A DNA stretch of 64,000 nt from Pseudomonas turukhanskensis (GCF_027922365.1 NZ_BSFN01000001.1:571671-635670); one strand, 5' to 3'. Numbered from the stretch's first letter, positions 52,668-62,223 are shown. Notes: generated from the sequence alone by a model not told the origin. A program made the numbers and translations.

Positions 52668-53594
52668 ATGGATCAGCAAACCCTGAATGTATTTATCGCC
52701 GTCGGCCTGTTTCTGGCCCTGGCGTCCTTGGTGGGGCAGATCCTGAAATGGAAGAAAGGCGCCACCCCGGTCATCGAAAACCTCAACGCCAGGATTAACG
52801 CCTGGTGGGTGATGGTGGCGATTCTTGGCGTCGCGTTCTTTTTCGGCAAAACCGGCGTGCTGGTGCTGTTCTATCTGCTGTCGTTTTTTGCCCTGCGCGA
52901 ATTCATCACCCTGACGCAGACGCGCATGGGCGACTACCCGGCGCTGGTGGCCGCGTTCTACTGCGTGCTGCCGTTCCAGTACTTCCTGGTCTATATCGAG
53001 TGGTACGGGCTGTTCAGCATCTTTATCCCGGTGTACGTGTTCCTGCTGATGCCGTTCCTGGCCTCGATTGGCGGTGACACCACGCGCTTTCTCGAACGCA
53101 CGGCCAAGGTGCAATGGGGGTTGATGATCTGCGTGTTCAGCATCTCCCATGTACCGGCGCTGCTGACCCTGAATATTGCCGGCTATGAAGGCCGCAATTT
53201 GCTGCTGATCGCCTTCCTGGTGCTGGTGGTGCAGTCCTCTGACGTATTGCAGTACATCTGGGGCAAGCTGTTCGGCAAGACCAAAGTGGCGCCCAATCTG
53301 TCGCCGTCCAAGACCCTGGAAGGCCTGATTGGCGGCGTGGCCTCGGCCACCCTGCTCGGCGGCGCGCTGTTCTGGATGACCCCCTTCAGCTTTCTGCAGG
53401 CCCTGGGCTTTGCCTTTGTCATCTGCCTGATGGGCTTTATTGGCGGGCTGGTGATGTCCGCGATCAAACGCGACCGTGGGGTGAAGGACTGGGGGCATAT
53501 GATCGAAGGGCATGGCGGCATGCTCGACCGGTTGGACTCGGTGTGTTTTGCCGCGCCGGTGTTCTTCCATCTGGTGCGGTTCAATTTCACCTGA
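52668..53594 (+). CDS. Phosphatidate cytidylyltransferase (CdsA family, YnbB-like)
   Basis: A 308-residue membrane enzyme with about eight helices that makes CDP-diacylglycerol from phosphatidate and CTP. The signature region SPSKTLEG (212-219) and KRDRGVKDWGHMIEGHGG (267-284) ending in MLDRLDS is complete. It is a second CdsA-type enzyme, distinct from the housekeeping one expected beside dxr/lpx genes. It begins one base after the acyltransferase stop and closes the cluster. It likely supplies CDP-DAG to the YnbA-like transferase. Confidence 0.93.
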   Translation: MDQQTLNVFIAVGLFLALASLVGQILKWKKGATPVIENLNARINAWWVMVAILGVAFFFGKTGVLVLFYLLSFFALREFITLTQTRMGDYPALVAAFYCVLPFQYFLVYIEWYGLFSIFIPVYVFLLMPFLASIGGDTTRFLERTAKVQWGLMICVFSISHVPALLTLNIAGYEGRNLLLIAFLVLVVQSSDVLQYIWGKLFGKTKVAPNLSPSKTLEGLIGGVASATLLGGALFWMTPFSFLQALGFAFVICLMGFIGGLVMSAIKRDRGVKDWGHMIEGHGGMLDRLDSVCFAAPVFFHLVRFNFT

Positions 53595-53618
53595 TTGGCA
53601 GCGGGTTTGTCGCCGCAA

Positions 53619-53713
53619 CGGCGGATATCGGCTGTGCCGATATTCGCCCTACGCCGTGCACCTCTCGCTTTAGGATCACCGCGCCTGGGTCCCCGCCTGC
53701 GCGGGGACGACGG
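53619..53713. repeat. Family A half and family C hairpin side by side
   Basis: CGGCGGATATCGGC to TATTCGCCCTAC (53619-53652) is a family A half. GTCCCCGC-CTGC-GCGGGGAC (53689-53708) followed by GACGG is a family C half. They fill the gap between the convergent cdsA-like and mtlZ genes and are the only candidates for ending transcription here. Confidence 0.65.
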
Positions 53714-53733
53714 TGATTCTTGCCAGCGGCGTT

Positions 53734-54675
53734 TTAGTGGGTTAGCTCGTGGTGGAAGGGTAGGTCGGGCCCGGTGCGGGAGCAGGTAAGGGCTGCCGCC
53801 GCGACTGCGTAGTGGAGCAGGGCTTCGATCTGCTCGCGGTTGAGGCTGGCCACGCCTTCGGGGCTGTCCAGCTCGGCGCGGGTCAGCCAGGCCAGCAGGG
53901 CGGCCTGAAAGGTGTCACCGGCACCGACGGTGTCTTTTACCTGCACGCTACGCGCCGGCACGCAAAGGGTTCCATGCTGACGGCTGAATGCGGTTGCGCC
54001 CGAGCCACCACGGGTGATCAGCAGCAGTTGGCAGCGGCCACTTTCCAGCCAGCGCTGGGCCACGCTTTCCGGGGTCTCATCGGGATAAAGCAGGTCGAGG
54101 TCTTCATCGCTCACCTTGATCAGGTCGGCCAACTGCGCCAAGGCTTCCACCCGCGCTCGCCATAGCTCGACATCGGGCTGCGGGTTAAGGCGCACATTGG
54201 GGTCCAGGCTGATCAGGCGTTTGCCTGCCTCGCGGCGTACCAGTTCCAGCAGGGTGTCGCCAATGGGCTGCACCACCAGCGAGAACGAACCGACGTGCAG
54301 CCCGCGTATATCGGCGCCCAGCGCCGGCAGGTGTTCAGCGCGCAGCGCGCGGTCGGCGCAGCCTTCGCCACGGAAGGAGTAACGCGGATGGCCGTTGGCA
54401 TCCAGCGCCACCATGGCCATGGTCGATGGCGCATCGAACGCCACCAGAAACTGCTCACTTACGCCTTCCTCGACCAGCACCCGCCGCAGGCGCTCACCGA
54501 GGAAGTCTGTGGACAGCCCGCCAAACAACGCTGAGGCCACGCCCAGGCGGCGCAGGCCCACCGCCACATTGAAGGGCGAGCCGCCGGCAATAGCCTTGTA
54601 CTCAAGCTCGCTGGTGCGCCCGCCCGCTGCCTGGGTAAAAAAATCGAACAACGCTTCGCCGCAAACCAGATACAT
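53734..54675 (-). CDS. mtlZ: Fructokinase (PfkB family)
   Basis: A 313-residue PfkB sugar kinase that phosphorylates the fructose formed from mannitol by MtlD. GGSPFNVAVGLRRLG near 31-45 is the N-terminal signature and DTVGAGDTFQAALLAW near 247-262 carries the catalytic Asp and anion hole. The ATG at 54673-54675 has GGAG seven bases upstream; a TTG start four codons earlier is possible. It is the last gene of the leftward mtl operon. Confidence 0.9.
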   Translation of the reverse strand: MYLVCGEALFDFFTQAAGGRTSELEYKAIAGGSPFNVAVGLRRLGVASALFGGLSTDFLGERLRRVLVEEGVSEQFLVAFDAPSTMAMVALDANGHPRYSFRGEGCADRALRAEHLPALGADIRGLHVGSFSLVVQPIGDTLLELVRREAGKRLISLDPNVRLNPQPDVELWRARVEALAQLADLIKVSDEDLDLLYPDETPESVAQRWLESGRCQLLLITRGGSGATAFSRQHGTLCVPARSVQVKDTVGAGDTFQAALLAWLTRAELDSPEGVASLNREQIEALLHYAVAAAALTCSRTGPDLPFHHELTH

Positions 54676-54699
54676 GTCGAACTCCAAACGGGGAAAGGG

Positions 54700-56175
54700 T
54701 TATTGCAGCTGCATGACCTGCTGCCGGTAACGCTGGTAGACCGCCTCATAGGCAGAACTGTTCGCGGCATCGGGCTCGGTGCGGGTACGCCCATCCAGGC
54801 TGACGCAACGCTGGCAGAGCTGTTCCAGGCTGTCTTCACCGGCACTCCAGGCCGCCTGAATCGCACCGCCCAGCGCCGCCGCCTCGGTGTGCTGTGGGCA
54901 CACCAGCGGGGTGGCCATGATATCGGCGACGATCTGTCGCCACACCGAGCTTTTCGCGGCACCGCCGATCAGGCGGATTTCGCGGCTTTGTATGCCGCTG
55001 TCACGCAGCAGGTCGAGGCCGTAGCGCAAGCCGAAGCACACGCCCTCCAGCACCGCACGGCACAGGTTGGCGCGGGTCAGGTTATCGGTGGTCAGGCCCG
55101 ACAGGCTGGCGCTGGCATGGGGCAACGCCGGCACCCGCTCGCCATTGAGGAACGGCAGCATCAGCACGCCCTCGGCACCAATCGGCGCTTGCGTTACCAG
55201 CGTGCCGAAACTGGCCAGGTCCAGCTCCAGCAAGTGCTGAATGGCGCCGGTGGCGTTGGTCAGGTTCATGGTGCAAATCAGCGGCAGCCAGCCGCCGGAC
55301 GAGGAACAGAACGTGGCCACGGCAGCATGGGGGCTGACCTGCGCCTGGTCGGCAAACGCATACAAGGTGCCGGAGGTGCCCAGGCTCATGGTGATGGCGC
55401 CCGGGCTGATATTGCCGGTGCCGATGGCGCCCATCATGTTGTCGCCGCCGCCACTGGACACCTGCGCTTGCGGGTTCAGACCCAGGCGCTGCGCCACCTC
55501 CGGCCGCAAGGTGCCCACGTTTTGGTTGGCCTCGATCAGGGTCGGCAGCGCCTCATTGAGACGCCCGCTCGGGTCGATATGCCGTAATAGGTCATGGTCC
55601 CACTCGCGCGTGCGCACATTGAAGTACCCCGTGCCCGATGCGTCGCCGTACTCGCTGCAGTAGCGCCCGGTGAGCCAGAAATTCAGGTAGTCGTGTGGCA
55701 GCAGAATATGGGCGATGCGCGCGTAGATAGCCGGGTGCTGTTCTTTGGTCCACAGCAATTTGGATACCGTATAGCCCGGTGCAATGGCAACGCCCAGACG
55801 CGCCAGCGAGCCTTGTTCGCCGCCCAGGTAATCGAGCAGGCGCTCGTTCTCGGCCGCCGATTCGGTGTCGCACCAGAGCTTGGCCGGGCGCAGCACCTGG
55901 CCTTGGGCATCGAGCAGGACCAGACCGTGTTGTTGGCCGGAGACGCCAATACCGGCAATGGCCTGGCCGCTGATGCCCGCGTCGTCCAGCGCCTGGCGGG
56001 TGGCCTGCTCGAACGCGCTTAGCCAATCGGCCGGTTGTTGTTCGCGGTGGCCATTGGGCCCGCTGATCAGCCGATGGGGCGCGCCACCGGCGCCCAGCAC
56101 CTGGCCGCTGGCTGCGTCGAGCACCAGGGCCTTGGTGCCCTGGGTGCCGCAGTCGATCCCGAGGTACAGCGCCAT
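54700..56175 (-). CDS. mtlY: Xylulokinase
   Basis: A 491-residue FGGY-family kinase that phosphorylates D-xylulose, formed from D-arabitol. YLGIDCGTQGTKALVLD opens the ATPase fold, [15 protein letters not shown] near 78 is the sugar-binding part, and LIGGAAKSSVWRQIVADIM near 409 is the FGGY signature 2. The ATG at 56173-56175 has GAGGG upstream and is preferred to a TTG six bases earlier. It follows mtlD by nine bases. Confidence 0.93.
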   Translation of the reverse strand: MALYLGIDCGTQGTKALVLDAASGQVLGAGGAPHRLISGPNGHREQQPADWLSAFEQATRQALDDAGISGQAIAGIGVSGQQHGLVLLDAQGQVLRPAKLWCDTESAAENERLLDYLGGEQGSLARLGVAIAPGYTVSKLLWTKEQHPAIYARIAHILLPHDYLNFWLTGRYCSEYGDASGTGYFNVRTREWDHDLLRHIDPSGRLNEALPTLIEANQNVGTLRPEVAQRLGLNPQAQVSSGGGDNMMGAIGTGNISPGAITMSLGTSGTLYAFADQAQVSPHAAVATFCSSSGGWLPLICTMNLTNATGAIQHLLELDLASFGTLVTQAPIGAEGVLMLPFLNGERVPALPHASASLSGLTTDNLTRANLCRAVLEGVCFGLRYGLDLLRDSGIQSREIRLIGGAAKSSVWRQIVADIMATPLVCPQHTEAAALGGAIQAAWSAGEDSLEQLCQRCVSLDGRTRTEPDAANSSAYEAVYQRYRQQVMQLQ

Positions 56176-56184
56176 GGCCAACCC

Positions 56185-57690
56185 TCAGCGGTGGTGTTGC
56201 AGTGGGTCGGGGCGCGCGCCATCGAGCAACTGCTGCAAGGTGCCGCTGACGCCGAGGGTGCGCAGGTTGTGCAATTGGCGCTCAAAGGCCGCGACAAAGG
56301 CCGTGGAGGCTGGAATGGCGGGGCCAAACACCAGCTCGGCGCCCAGCAGCCGCGCCGTCAGGCTGGCCTTGTCGGCCACCAGCCCCTGCGCCCATTCCGC
56401 ACGCGGGTCGGGAATGCGGTAGGCGGTGCCTTGTTCGTCCACGCCGTCCAGGTACAGCGCCCAGGCCGCCACCACCAGCGCCGCGCGATCCAGTTCGGCA
56501 CCATCGGTGATCAAGCGGTTGAGCGTCGGTACTATGAATTTGGGAAACTTCGAAGTTCCGTCCGAACACACCCGCTCCAACTGATCGGCGATGGCCTGGT
56601 TGGAGAAACGCTCGATCAGGGTGTCTTTGTACTCGGTCAGCTCGATGCCCGGTACAGGCGCCAATTGCGGGGTCACGTCCAGGTCCATAAAGCGGCGCAC
56701 GTAACGGCGGAACAGCTCGTCGTTCATGGTCTCATGCACGAACCGGTAGCCCTTGAGAAAGCCCAGGTAAGTCAGGGCCAGATGGCTGCCGTTGAGCAGC
56801 TTGATCTTCATTTCTTCGTAGGGCGACACGTCGTCGGTGAATTGCACGCCGACCTCTTCCCAGGCCGGCCGACCGTTGACGAATTTGTCCTCCAGCACCC
56901 ATTGCAGAAACGGCTCACACACCACCGGCCAGGCGTCGTCGATGCCGTGCTCGCGCGCCAGTTGCTGGCGGTGGGCGTCGCTGGTCATGGGCGTGATACG
57001 GTCGACCATGGCATTGGGGAAGCTCACATGGGCTTCAATCCACTGCGCCAGGTCGGCATCGGCCAGGCGTGCATAACTGAGCAACGCCTTGCGGGTGACC
57101 GCGCCGTTGTGCGGCAGGTTATCGCAAGACATCAAGGTAAACGCCGCCGTGCCAGCGGCGCGGCGTTTGGCCAGGGCGGCACAGAGAAAGCCGAATACCG
57201 TTTTCGGCGAATCAGGGTTGGCCAGGTCGTGCTGGATGGCCGGCAAGTCGGCAAGAAATTCGCCGCTGGCGTCATCGATGCAGTAGCCGCCTTCGGTGAT
57301 GGTCAGCGACACGATGCGGATGGCCGGCTCGGCGAGTTTGTCGATCAGCGCCTGGGCCGAGTCTTCGGCCAGCAGCATGGCGCCAATCACGCCGACCACG
57401 CGCACTTCCAGGTTCGGCGAATCGCCCAGTTCCACTTGGGTATAGAGGTAGTCCTGGCTCGCCAGCGCATCGCGCATGGCGCGGTCTTCGCTGCGCAGGC
57501 CCACACCGCAGATGCCCCAGTCCAGGTTCTTGCCCTGGTTCTGCAACGCCTCGGTGTAGATGGCCTGGTGGGCGCGGTGAAAGCCGCCGACGCCGATATG
57601 GGCAATACCTTGCGCGCGCGCGCCGAGGTCATAGGCGGGCAGCGCGATGTAGGGAACCAGACGGGACAGGTTGGAGCGGTTGAGCTTCAT
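56185..57690 (-). CDS. mtlD: Mannitol 2-dehydrogenase (polyol dehydrogenase)
   Basis: A 501-residue long-chain NAD+-dependent polyol dehydrogenase that oxidises mannitol to fructose and also arabitol and sorbitol. IAHIGVGGFHRAHQA near 29-43 is the nucleotide fold, MSCDNLPHNG near 189 a family motif, and MKIKLLNGSHLAL near 292 contains the catalytic Lys, Asn and His. It begins ten bases after mtlK stops. Its products feed MtlZ and MtlY. Confidence 0.96.
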   Translation of the reverse strand: MKLNRSNLSRLVPYIALPAYDLGARAQGIAHIGVGGFHRAHQAIYTEALQNQGKNLDWGICGVGLRSEDRAMRDALASQDYLYTQVELGDSPNLEVRVVGVIGAMLLAEDSAQALIDKLAEPAIRIVSLTITEGGYCIDDASGEFLADLPAIQHDLANPDSPKTVFGFLCAALAKRRAAGTAAFTLMSCDNLPHNGAVTRKALLSYARLADADLAQWIEAHVSFPNAMVDRITPMTSDAHRQQLAREHGIDDAWPVVCEPFLQWVLEDKFVNGRPAWEEVGVQFTDDVSPYEEMKIKLLNGSHLALTYLGFLKGYRFVHETMNDELFRRYVRRFMDLDVTPQLAPVPGIELTEYKDTLIERFSNQAIADQLERVCSDGTSKFPKFIVPTLNRLITDGAELDRAALVVAAWALYLDGVDEQGTAYRIPDPRAEWAQGLVADKASLTARLLGAELVFGPAIPASTAFVAAFERQLHNLRTLGVSGTLQQLLDGARPDPLQHHR

Positions 57691-57699
57691 AGAAAATCC

Positions 57700-58809
57700 T
57701 TACGCGGCCTGCTCGGCAGCGCTGCGTTTATCAATGGCAACGCCTGCGGCATCGAAGAGGTGGCAATGGGCGGTGTCGAAGGCCAGCTCCAGCGGCTGGC
57801 CATAGGCGGGGCCGAAGTCGCCGCGCACGCGAATGGTCAGTTGCTCGCCGTTGGCCGTGCGCACATGGCAATAGGTGTCGCTGCCCAGGCGTTCGCTCAC
57901 ATCGGCCACCACCTGCAATTGGCCTTCGCCTGCCGGCACAATATTGAAATGCTCCGGGCGCACACCGAGGGTGACGCTCGCGCCGGCCTTCTGGCCGCAG
58001 GCCTGCCGGGGTAGCGTTAGCTTGGCGCCGGCCTCAAGCTGCACTTCACAGCTACTGCCATCGACCGCGCCTACGGTGCCGCGCAAAAAGCCCATCTTCG
58101 GGGTGCCGAGAAAACCGGCGACAAACAGGTTGGCCGGGTGGTTGTACAAGTCCAGCGGCGAGCCGACCTGCTCCACGCGCCCGCCATTGAGCACCACCAC
58201 CTTGTCAGCCAGGGTCATGGCTTCCACCTGGTCGTGGGTCACGTAGATCATGGTGGCCTTCAACTCTTTGTGCAGGCGCGCCAGTTCCAGCCGGGTTTGC
58301 ACGCGCAGGGCAGCGTCGAGGTTGGACAGCGGCTCGTCGAAGAGAAAGATTTTCGGGTTACGCACAATCGCCCGGCCAATCGCCACGCGCTGGCGCTGGC
58401 CGCCGGATAGTTGCTTGGGCTTGCGCTCCAATAGGCGCTCAAGCTCGAGAATGCGCGCGGCGTTATCGACCTTGGCCTTGACCGTTGCCTTGTCCACGCG
58501 CGCCAGGTCCAGGGCAAACGACAGGTTTTTGCGCACGGTCATGTGCGGGTACAGGGCGTAGGTCTGGAACACCATGGCCAGGTCGCGCTTGGCCGGGGCG
58601 AGGTCGGTGATGTCCTTGCCGTCCAGCGAGATGGTGCCGCTGGTGACTTCTTCCAGGCCTGCGATCAGGCGCAGCAAGGTAGATTTGCCGCACCCCGACG
58701 GGCCGACGAACACCACGAATTCACGGTCGCGCACATCCAGGTCAATGCCCTGGATGATGGCGTGGCCATCGAAGCCTTTCTGCAAATTGCGAATGCTGAG
58801 ATCAGCCAT
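57700..58809 (-). CDS. mtlK: Polyol ABC transporter ATP-binding protein
   Basis: A 369-residue MalK-like ATPase that powers the MtlEFG importer. Walker [10 protein letters not shown] is at 36-44, the signature [15 protein letters not shown] near 133-147, and Walker [13 protein letters not shown] near 154. The C-terminal ~130 residues are the TOBE regulatory domain seen in CUT1 sugar transporters. It lies between mtlG and mtlD in the operon. Confidence 0.95.
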   Translation of the reverse strand: MADLSIRNLQKGFDGHAIIQGIDLDVRDREFVVFVGPSGCGKSTLLRLIAGLEEVTSGTISLDGKDITDLAPAKRDLAMVFQTYALYPHMTVRKNLSFALDLARVDKATVKAKVDNAARILELERLLERKPKQLSGGQRQRVAIGRAIVRNPKIFLFDEPLSNLDAALRVQTRLELARLHKELKATMIYVTHDQVEAMTLADKVVVLNGGRVEQVGSPLDLYNHPANLFVAGFLGTPKMGFLRGTVGAVDGSSCEVQLEAGAKLTLPRQACGQKAGASVTLGVRPEHFNIVPAGEGQLQVVADVSERLGSDTYCHVRTANGEQLTIRVRGDFGPAYGQPLELAFDTAHCHLFDAAGVAIDKRSAAEQAA

Positions 58810-58836
58810 AAAAGCTCTCCTTGGAAACCAGGCCGG

Positions 58837-59670
58837 TCATTTCACGGCACCAAAAGACAGGCCACGCACCAGCTGTTTCTGGCTGATCCAGCCGAAAATC
58901 AGAATGGGGGCGCAGGCGAGGGTGGAGACGGCGGACAACTTGGCCCAGAACAGCCCTTCGGGGCTGGAGTAAGAGGCCACCAGCGCCGTGAGCGGGGCGG
59001 CGGCCGAGGAGGTCAGGTTGAGTGACCAGAACGCCTCGTTCCAGCACAGGATCAGCGACAGCAACATGGTCGAGGCCAGGCCACCACGGGCAATCGGCAG
59101 CAGCACGCGGCCGATTTCCTGAAAGGTGGTGGCGCCATCCAGGCGTGCGGCTTCGAGGATATCCACCGGAATGTCCTTGAAGTACGTGTAGACCATCCAC
59201 ACCACGATCGGCAGGTTGATCAGGGTGTAGATCACGATCAGCGCGATGCGCGAATCGAGCAGGCCCATGCTTTTGCACAGCAGGTAAATAGGCATCAGCA
59301 CGCCCACCGGCGGCAGCATTTTGGTCGACAGCATCCACAGCAGCGTGCGCTTGGTGTGGCGGCTTTCGTGGAAGGCCATGGAGTAGGCCGCAGGCACGGC
59401 GATGAGCATGCTCAGCACAGTGGCGGAGAAGGAAATCAGCACCGAGTTCCAGGCAAAGCTGAAGTAGTCACTGCGCTCGTTGATGTGCAGGTAGTTCTCC
59501 AGCGTCGGCGCAAAGAACAGCTGCGGTGGCGTGGCGATTGCGTCCATCTCGGTCTTGAAGCTGGTGAGGATCATCCAGAAGATCGGGAAGAAAATCAGCA
59601 GCGCCACGGCCCAGGACAAAGTGCCAACCACCACGCTCTGCAGGCGCCGGGATTGCTTCAAGGTCAGCAT
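58837..59670 (-). CDS. mtlG: Polyol ABC transporter permease
   Basis: A 277-residue MalG-like inner-membrane permease with six helices. The EAA loop, EAARLDGATTFQEIGRVLLP near 170-189, contacts the ATPase. A short N-terminal cytoplasmic tail precedes the first helix (VGTLSWAVALLIFFPIFWM). It is paired with mtlF, 13 bases upstream, and forms the channel of the CUT1-type importer. Confidence 0.94.
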   Translation of the reverse strand: MLTLKQSRRLQSVVVGTLSWAVALLIFFPIFWMILTSFKTEMDAIATPPQLFFAPTLENYLHINERSDYFSFAWNSVLISFSATVLSMLIAVPAAYSMAFHESRHTKRTLLWMLSTKMLPPVGVLMPIYLLCKSMGLLDSRIALIVIYTLINLPIVVWMVYTYFKDIPVDILEAARLDGATTFQEIGRVLLPIARGGLASTMLLSLILCWNEAFWSLNLTSSAAAPLTALVASYSSPEGLFWAKLSAVSTLACAPILIFGWISQKQLVRGLSFGAVK

Positions 59671-59683
59671 CGTCAGGCTCCTT

Positions 59684-60616
59684 TTATTGTTGGTCGGTGA
59701 GGTTTTTGCCGATCATCCGCACCAGGATGATGGCGGCGATATTGGCGATCAGCACCGCGATCAAGCCGCCGGCCGAGGCCATGCCGACGTCAAATTGCAG
59801 CAGCGCCTGGTTGTAGATCAGGTAGGCGAGGTTCGTGGACTCATAGCCGGGGCCACCGCTGGTGGTGGTAAAGATTTCGGCGAACACCGACAGCAGAAAG
59901 ATGGTCTCGATCATCACCACCACGGCAATCGGCCGGGCCAGGTGCGGCAGGGTCAGGTGCCAGAAAATCGCGATGGGGCCGGCACCGTCCAGGCGCGCGG
60001 CTTCCTTCTGGTCCTGGTCCAGCGACTGCATGGCGGTCATCAGAATCAGGATGGCGAACGGTAGCCACTGCCACGACACGATAAAGATGATCGACATAAG
60101 CGGGTGGTGGGCCAGCCAGTCCACCGGCTGGGCGCCAAAGAAGCGCCAGATGGCGGCGAGAATCCCCGACACCGGGTGGAAAATCAGGTTCTTCCACAGC
60201 AGCGCGCTGACCGTGGGCATGATGAAAAACGGCGAGATCAGCAGCACCCGCACAATGCCGCGGCCCCAGAATTCGCAGGCCTCCAGCAAGGCGCTGATCA
60301 GCACGCCGAAGATCACGCTGATGGCCAGCACACTGCCCACCAGGGTCAGGGTATGCAGTGCGCCGGGCATAAAGCCTGGGTCGGTGACGAAGAATTCAAA
60401 GTTCTCAAGGCCGACGAATTCGTTCTCGCCGGGCGACAGCAGGTTGTAGCGGATCAGCGAGAAATACACGGTCATGCCCAGCGGCACGATCATCCACAAC
60501 AGCAGCAGGGCGACCGAAGGGCTGACCAGAAACCAGCCGGGTTTCAGCGTGCGGGGTTTTGCTCGGGGGGCCGCGGCAGGTGTGCCGGCGACGGTGTCGA
60601 GGGCCGAGGAATTCAT
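59684..60616 (-). CDS. mtlF: Polyol ABC transporter permease
   Basis: A 310-residue MalF-like permease. An Ala-rich cytoplasmic tail (~1-25) precedes LKPGWFLVSPSVALLLLW, the first of six helices. The EAA loop, EAARLDGAGPIAIFWHLTLP near 211-230, is well preserved. The ATG at 60614-60616 has GGAG five bases upstream; the longer frame would run into the mtlE-mtlF stem-loop. It follows mtlE by 72 bases. Confidence 0.93.
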   Translation of the reverse strand: MNSSALDTVAGTPAAAPRAKPRTLKPGWFLVSPSVALLLLWMIVPLGMTVYFSLIRYNLLSPGENEFVGLENFEFFVTDPGFMPGALHTLTLVGSVLAISVIFGVLISALLEACEFWGRGIVRVLLISPFFIMPTVSALLWKNLIFHPVSGILAAIWRFFGAQPVDWLAHHPLMSIIFIVSWQWLPFAILILMTAMQSLDQDQKEAARLDGAGPIAIFWHLTLPHLARPIAVVVMIETIFLLSVFAEIFTTTSGGPGYESTNLAYLIYNQALLQFDVGMASAGGLIAVLIANIAAIILVRMIGKNLTDQQ

Positions 60617-60634
60617 GGCGACTCCAACGCGTGG

Positions 60635-60679
60635 GTAGAACGCCGGCAGGTGGGGGAGCACATGCCGGCGGGGCTCTAC
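60635..60679 (-). promoter_or_regulatory. Stem-loop between mtlE and mtlF
   Basis: CGCCGGCA (60641-60648) pairs with TGCCGGCG (60663-60670), with a further GTAGA/TCTAC outer pairing (60635-60639 and 60675-60679). There is no T run. In transporter operons such a stem after the binding-protein gene often keeps its mRNA abundant relative to the permease genes. Confidence 0.6.
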
Positions 60680-60688
60680 GGGAGAAAT

Positions 60689-61999
60689 TTACTTGGGATA
60701 GCCGCCACGCTTCATTTCACGCACGGTGCTGGCTTGCGCTGCGGTCAGGGCTTGGTCCACGGTCATCTGCCCGGTCAGGGCGGCGGCGAAGAGCTTGCCC
60801 ACCTGGGTGCCAATGCCCTGAAACTCGGGAATGGTCACCAACTGGATGCCCACATAAGGCACGGGACGCACGCCGGGGTGAGTCGGGTCGGCCGCTTTCA
60901 GCGATTCCAGGGTCACCTTGGCGAACGGCGCCGCGCTCATATACGCCTGGTTGTAGGTCGAGGCGCGAGTGCCTGGCGGCACGTTGGCAACGCCGTCTTT
61001 CTCGGCGACCAGGGCACCGTACTCTTTCGAGGTGGCCCAGGCGCTGAAGGTTTTCGCGGCGTCCTTGGCTTTGGAGCTGGTGGGGATGGCCAGCGCCCAG
61101 GAGTAGAGCCAGGAGGCGCCTTTGTCAGTCACTTGCTTGGGTGCATAGGTAAAGCCAACGCTGTCGGCGACCTTGCTCTGGGATTTGTCGGTGACGAACG
61201 AGCCGGCGACGCTGGCATCGACCCACATGCCGCATTTGCCGCTGTTGAACAGCGCCAGGTTTTCGTTGAAACCATTGCTGGAGGCGCCGGGCGGGCCGTA
61301 TTTATTCATGGTGTCGACGTAGAACGTCAGCGCGTTTTTCCACTCGCTGCCGGTGAATTCCGGCTGCCATTTTTCATCGAACCAGCGCGCGCCAAAGGCG
61401 TTGCCGACGGTGGTCACCAGCGCCATGTTCTCGCCCCAGCCGGCCTTGCCGCGCAGGCAGATGCCGTACTGGCCCTGCTCGGGTTTGTTGAGTTTGGCGG
61501 CGAAACCGGCGATCTGTTCCCAGGTCGGGTGCTCAGGCATTTCCAGGCCGGCGTCTTTGAACAGGTCGGTGCGGTAATAGGTGATCGAGGATTCGGCATA
61601 GAAGGGCAGGGCGTACAACGTGCCCTTGGCGGACAGGCCTTCGCGTACCGAGGGGAACACGTCGTCCAGATCGTAGGTGGCCGGCAGGTTGGTCATTGGC
61701 TCCAGCCAACCCTTGGCGCCCCACAGCGAGGCTTCGTACATGCCGATAGTCAGCACGTCGAACTGGCCACCCTGGGTGGCGATGTCGGTGGTCAGGCGTT
61801 GGCGCAGGACGTTTTCTTCCAGCACCACCCATTTGAGTTTGATATCGGGATGCTGCTCTTCGAAGGTCTTCGAGAGCTTTTGCATGCGGATCATGTCGCT
61901 GTTGTTGACCGTGGCGATGGTCAGGGTTTCGGCCGCCAGGGTAGCGGCGGATGAAGACAAGCAGAGAGCGGCAACCAGTGCCTTGAGCGTGTGGTTCAT
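60689..61999 (-). CDS. mtlE: Polyol ABC transporter substrate-binding protein
   Basis: A 436-residue periplasmic binding protein of family 1 (MalE-like). The signal peptide is residues 1-23 (LVAALCLSSSAATLAAE). The mature part shows DVLTIGMYEASLWGAKGWLEP and YALPFYAESSITYYRTDLF, typical of sugar-alcohol binders; it should bind mannitol, sorbitol or arabitol. The ATG at 61997-61999 has GAGGAG about ten bases upstream; a longer upstream frame has no signal peptide. It is the first gene of the operon. Confidence 0.94.
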   Translation of the reverse strand: MNHTLKALVAALCLSSSAATLAAETLTIATVNNSDMIRMQKLSKTFEEQHPDIKLKWVVLEENVLRQRLTTDIATQGGQFDVLTIGMYEASLWGAKGWLEPMTNLPATYDLDDVFPSVREGLSAKGTLYALPFYAESSITYYRTDLFKDAGLEMPEHPTWEQIAGFAAKLNKPEQGQYGICLRGKAGWGENMALVTTVGNAFGARWFDEKWQPEFTGSEWKNALTFYVDTMNKYGPPGASSNGFNENLALFNSGKCGMWVDASVAGSFVTDKSQSKVADSVGFTYAPKQVTDKGASWLYSWALAIPTSSKAKDAAKTFSAWATSKEYGALVAEKDGVANVPPGTRASTYNQAYMSAAPFAKVTLESLKAADPTHPGVRPVPYVGIQLVTIPEFQGIGTQVGKLFAAALTGQMTVDQALTAAQASTVREMKRGGYPK

Positions 62000-62163
62000 G
62001 GTGTTGAACTCCTCTTGGCGGCCGGGTCGGCAGCGCAAGACGTTATTGTTTTTGTTTGACCGGGCTCGATTACACGCTTGCAGGCCACGGTGAACAACGC
62101 CTTGCCTGCACCGCAATCAATACTTTTTTGCACTGCGCATGCAGGTGATTTGCCACGCAAAAA
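62000..62163 (-). promoter_or_regulatory. mtlE promoter region with an inverted repeat
   Basis: The region upstream of mtlE contains TTTTTGC (62125-62131) and its complement GCAAAAA (62157-62163), plus an intervening CTGCGCATGCAGG near-palindrome. AraC-type MtlR would be expected to bind here. No sharp -35/-10 pair stands out. Confidence 0.45.
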
Positions 62164-62165
62164 CG

Positions 62166-62197
62166 AGCGCAAGCCCTTCAGCCTGGTGGCTCGCGCT
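62166..62197 (-). terminator. Terminator of mtlR
   Basis: AGCGCAAGCC (62166-62175) pairs with GGCTCGCGCT (62188-62197); on the - strand the one odd position is a G-T pair. On that strand the stem is followed by CGTTTTTGCG. It separates mtlR from the mtlE promoter. Confidence 0.7.
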
Positions 62198-62223
62198 GCG
62201 CCAAAGGATTGTTCAGGTGTGAA

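Noticed and set aside
56035..58014. 659-codon open frame opposite mtlD/mtlY
   Set aside because: Spans several real genes on the other strand, with no recognisable domain.
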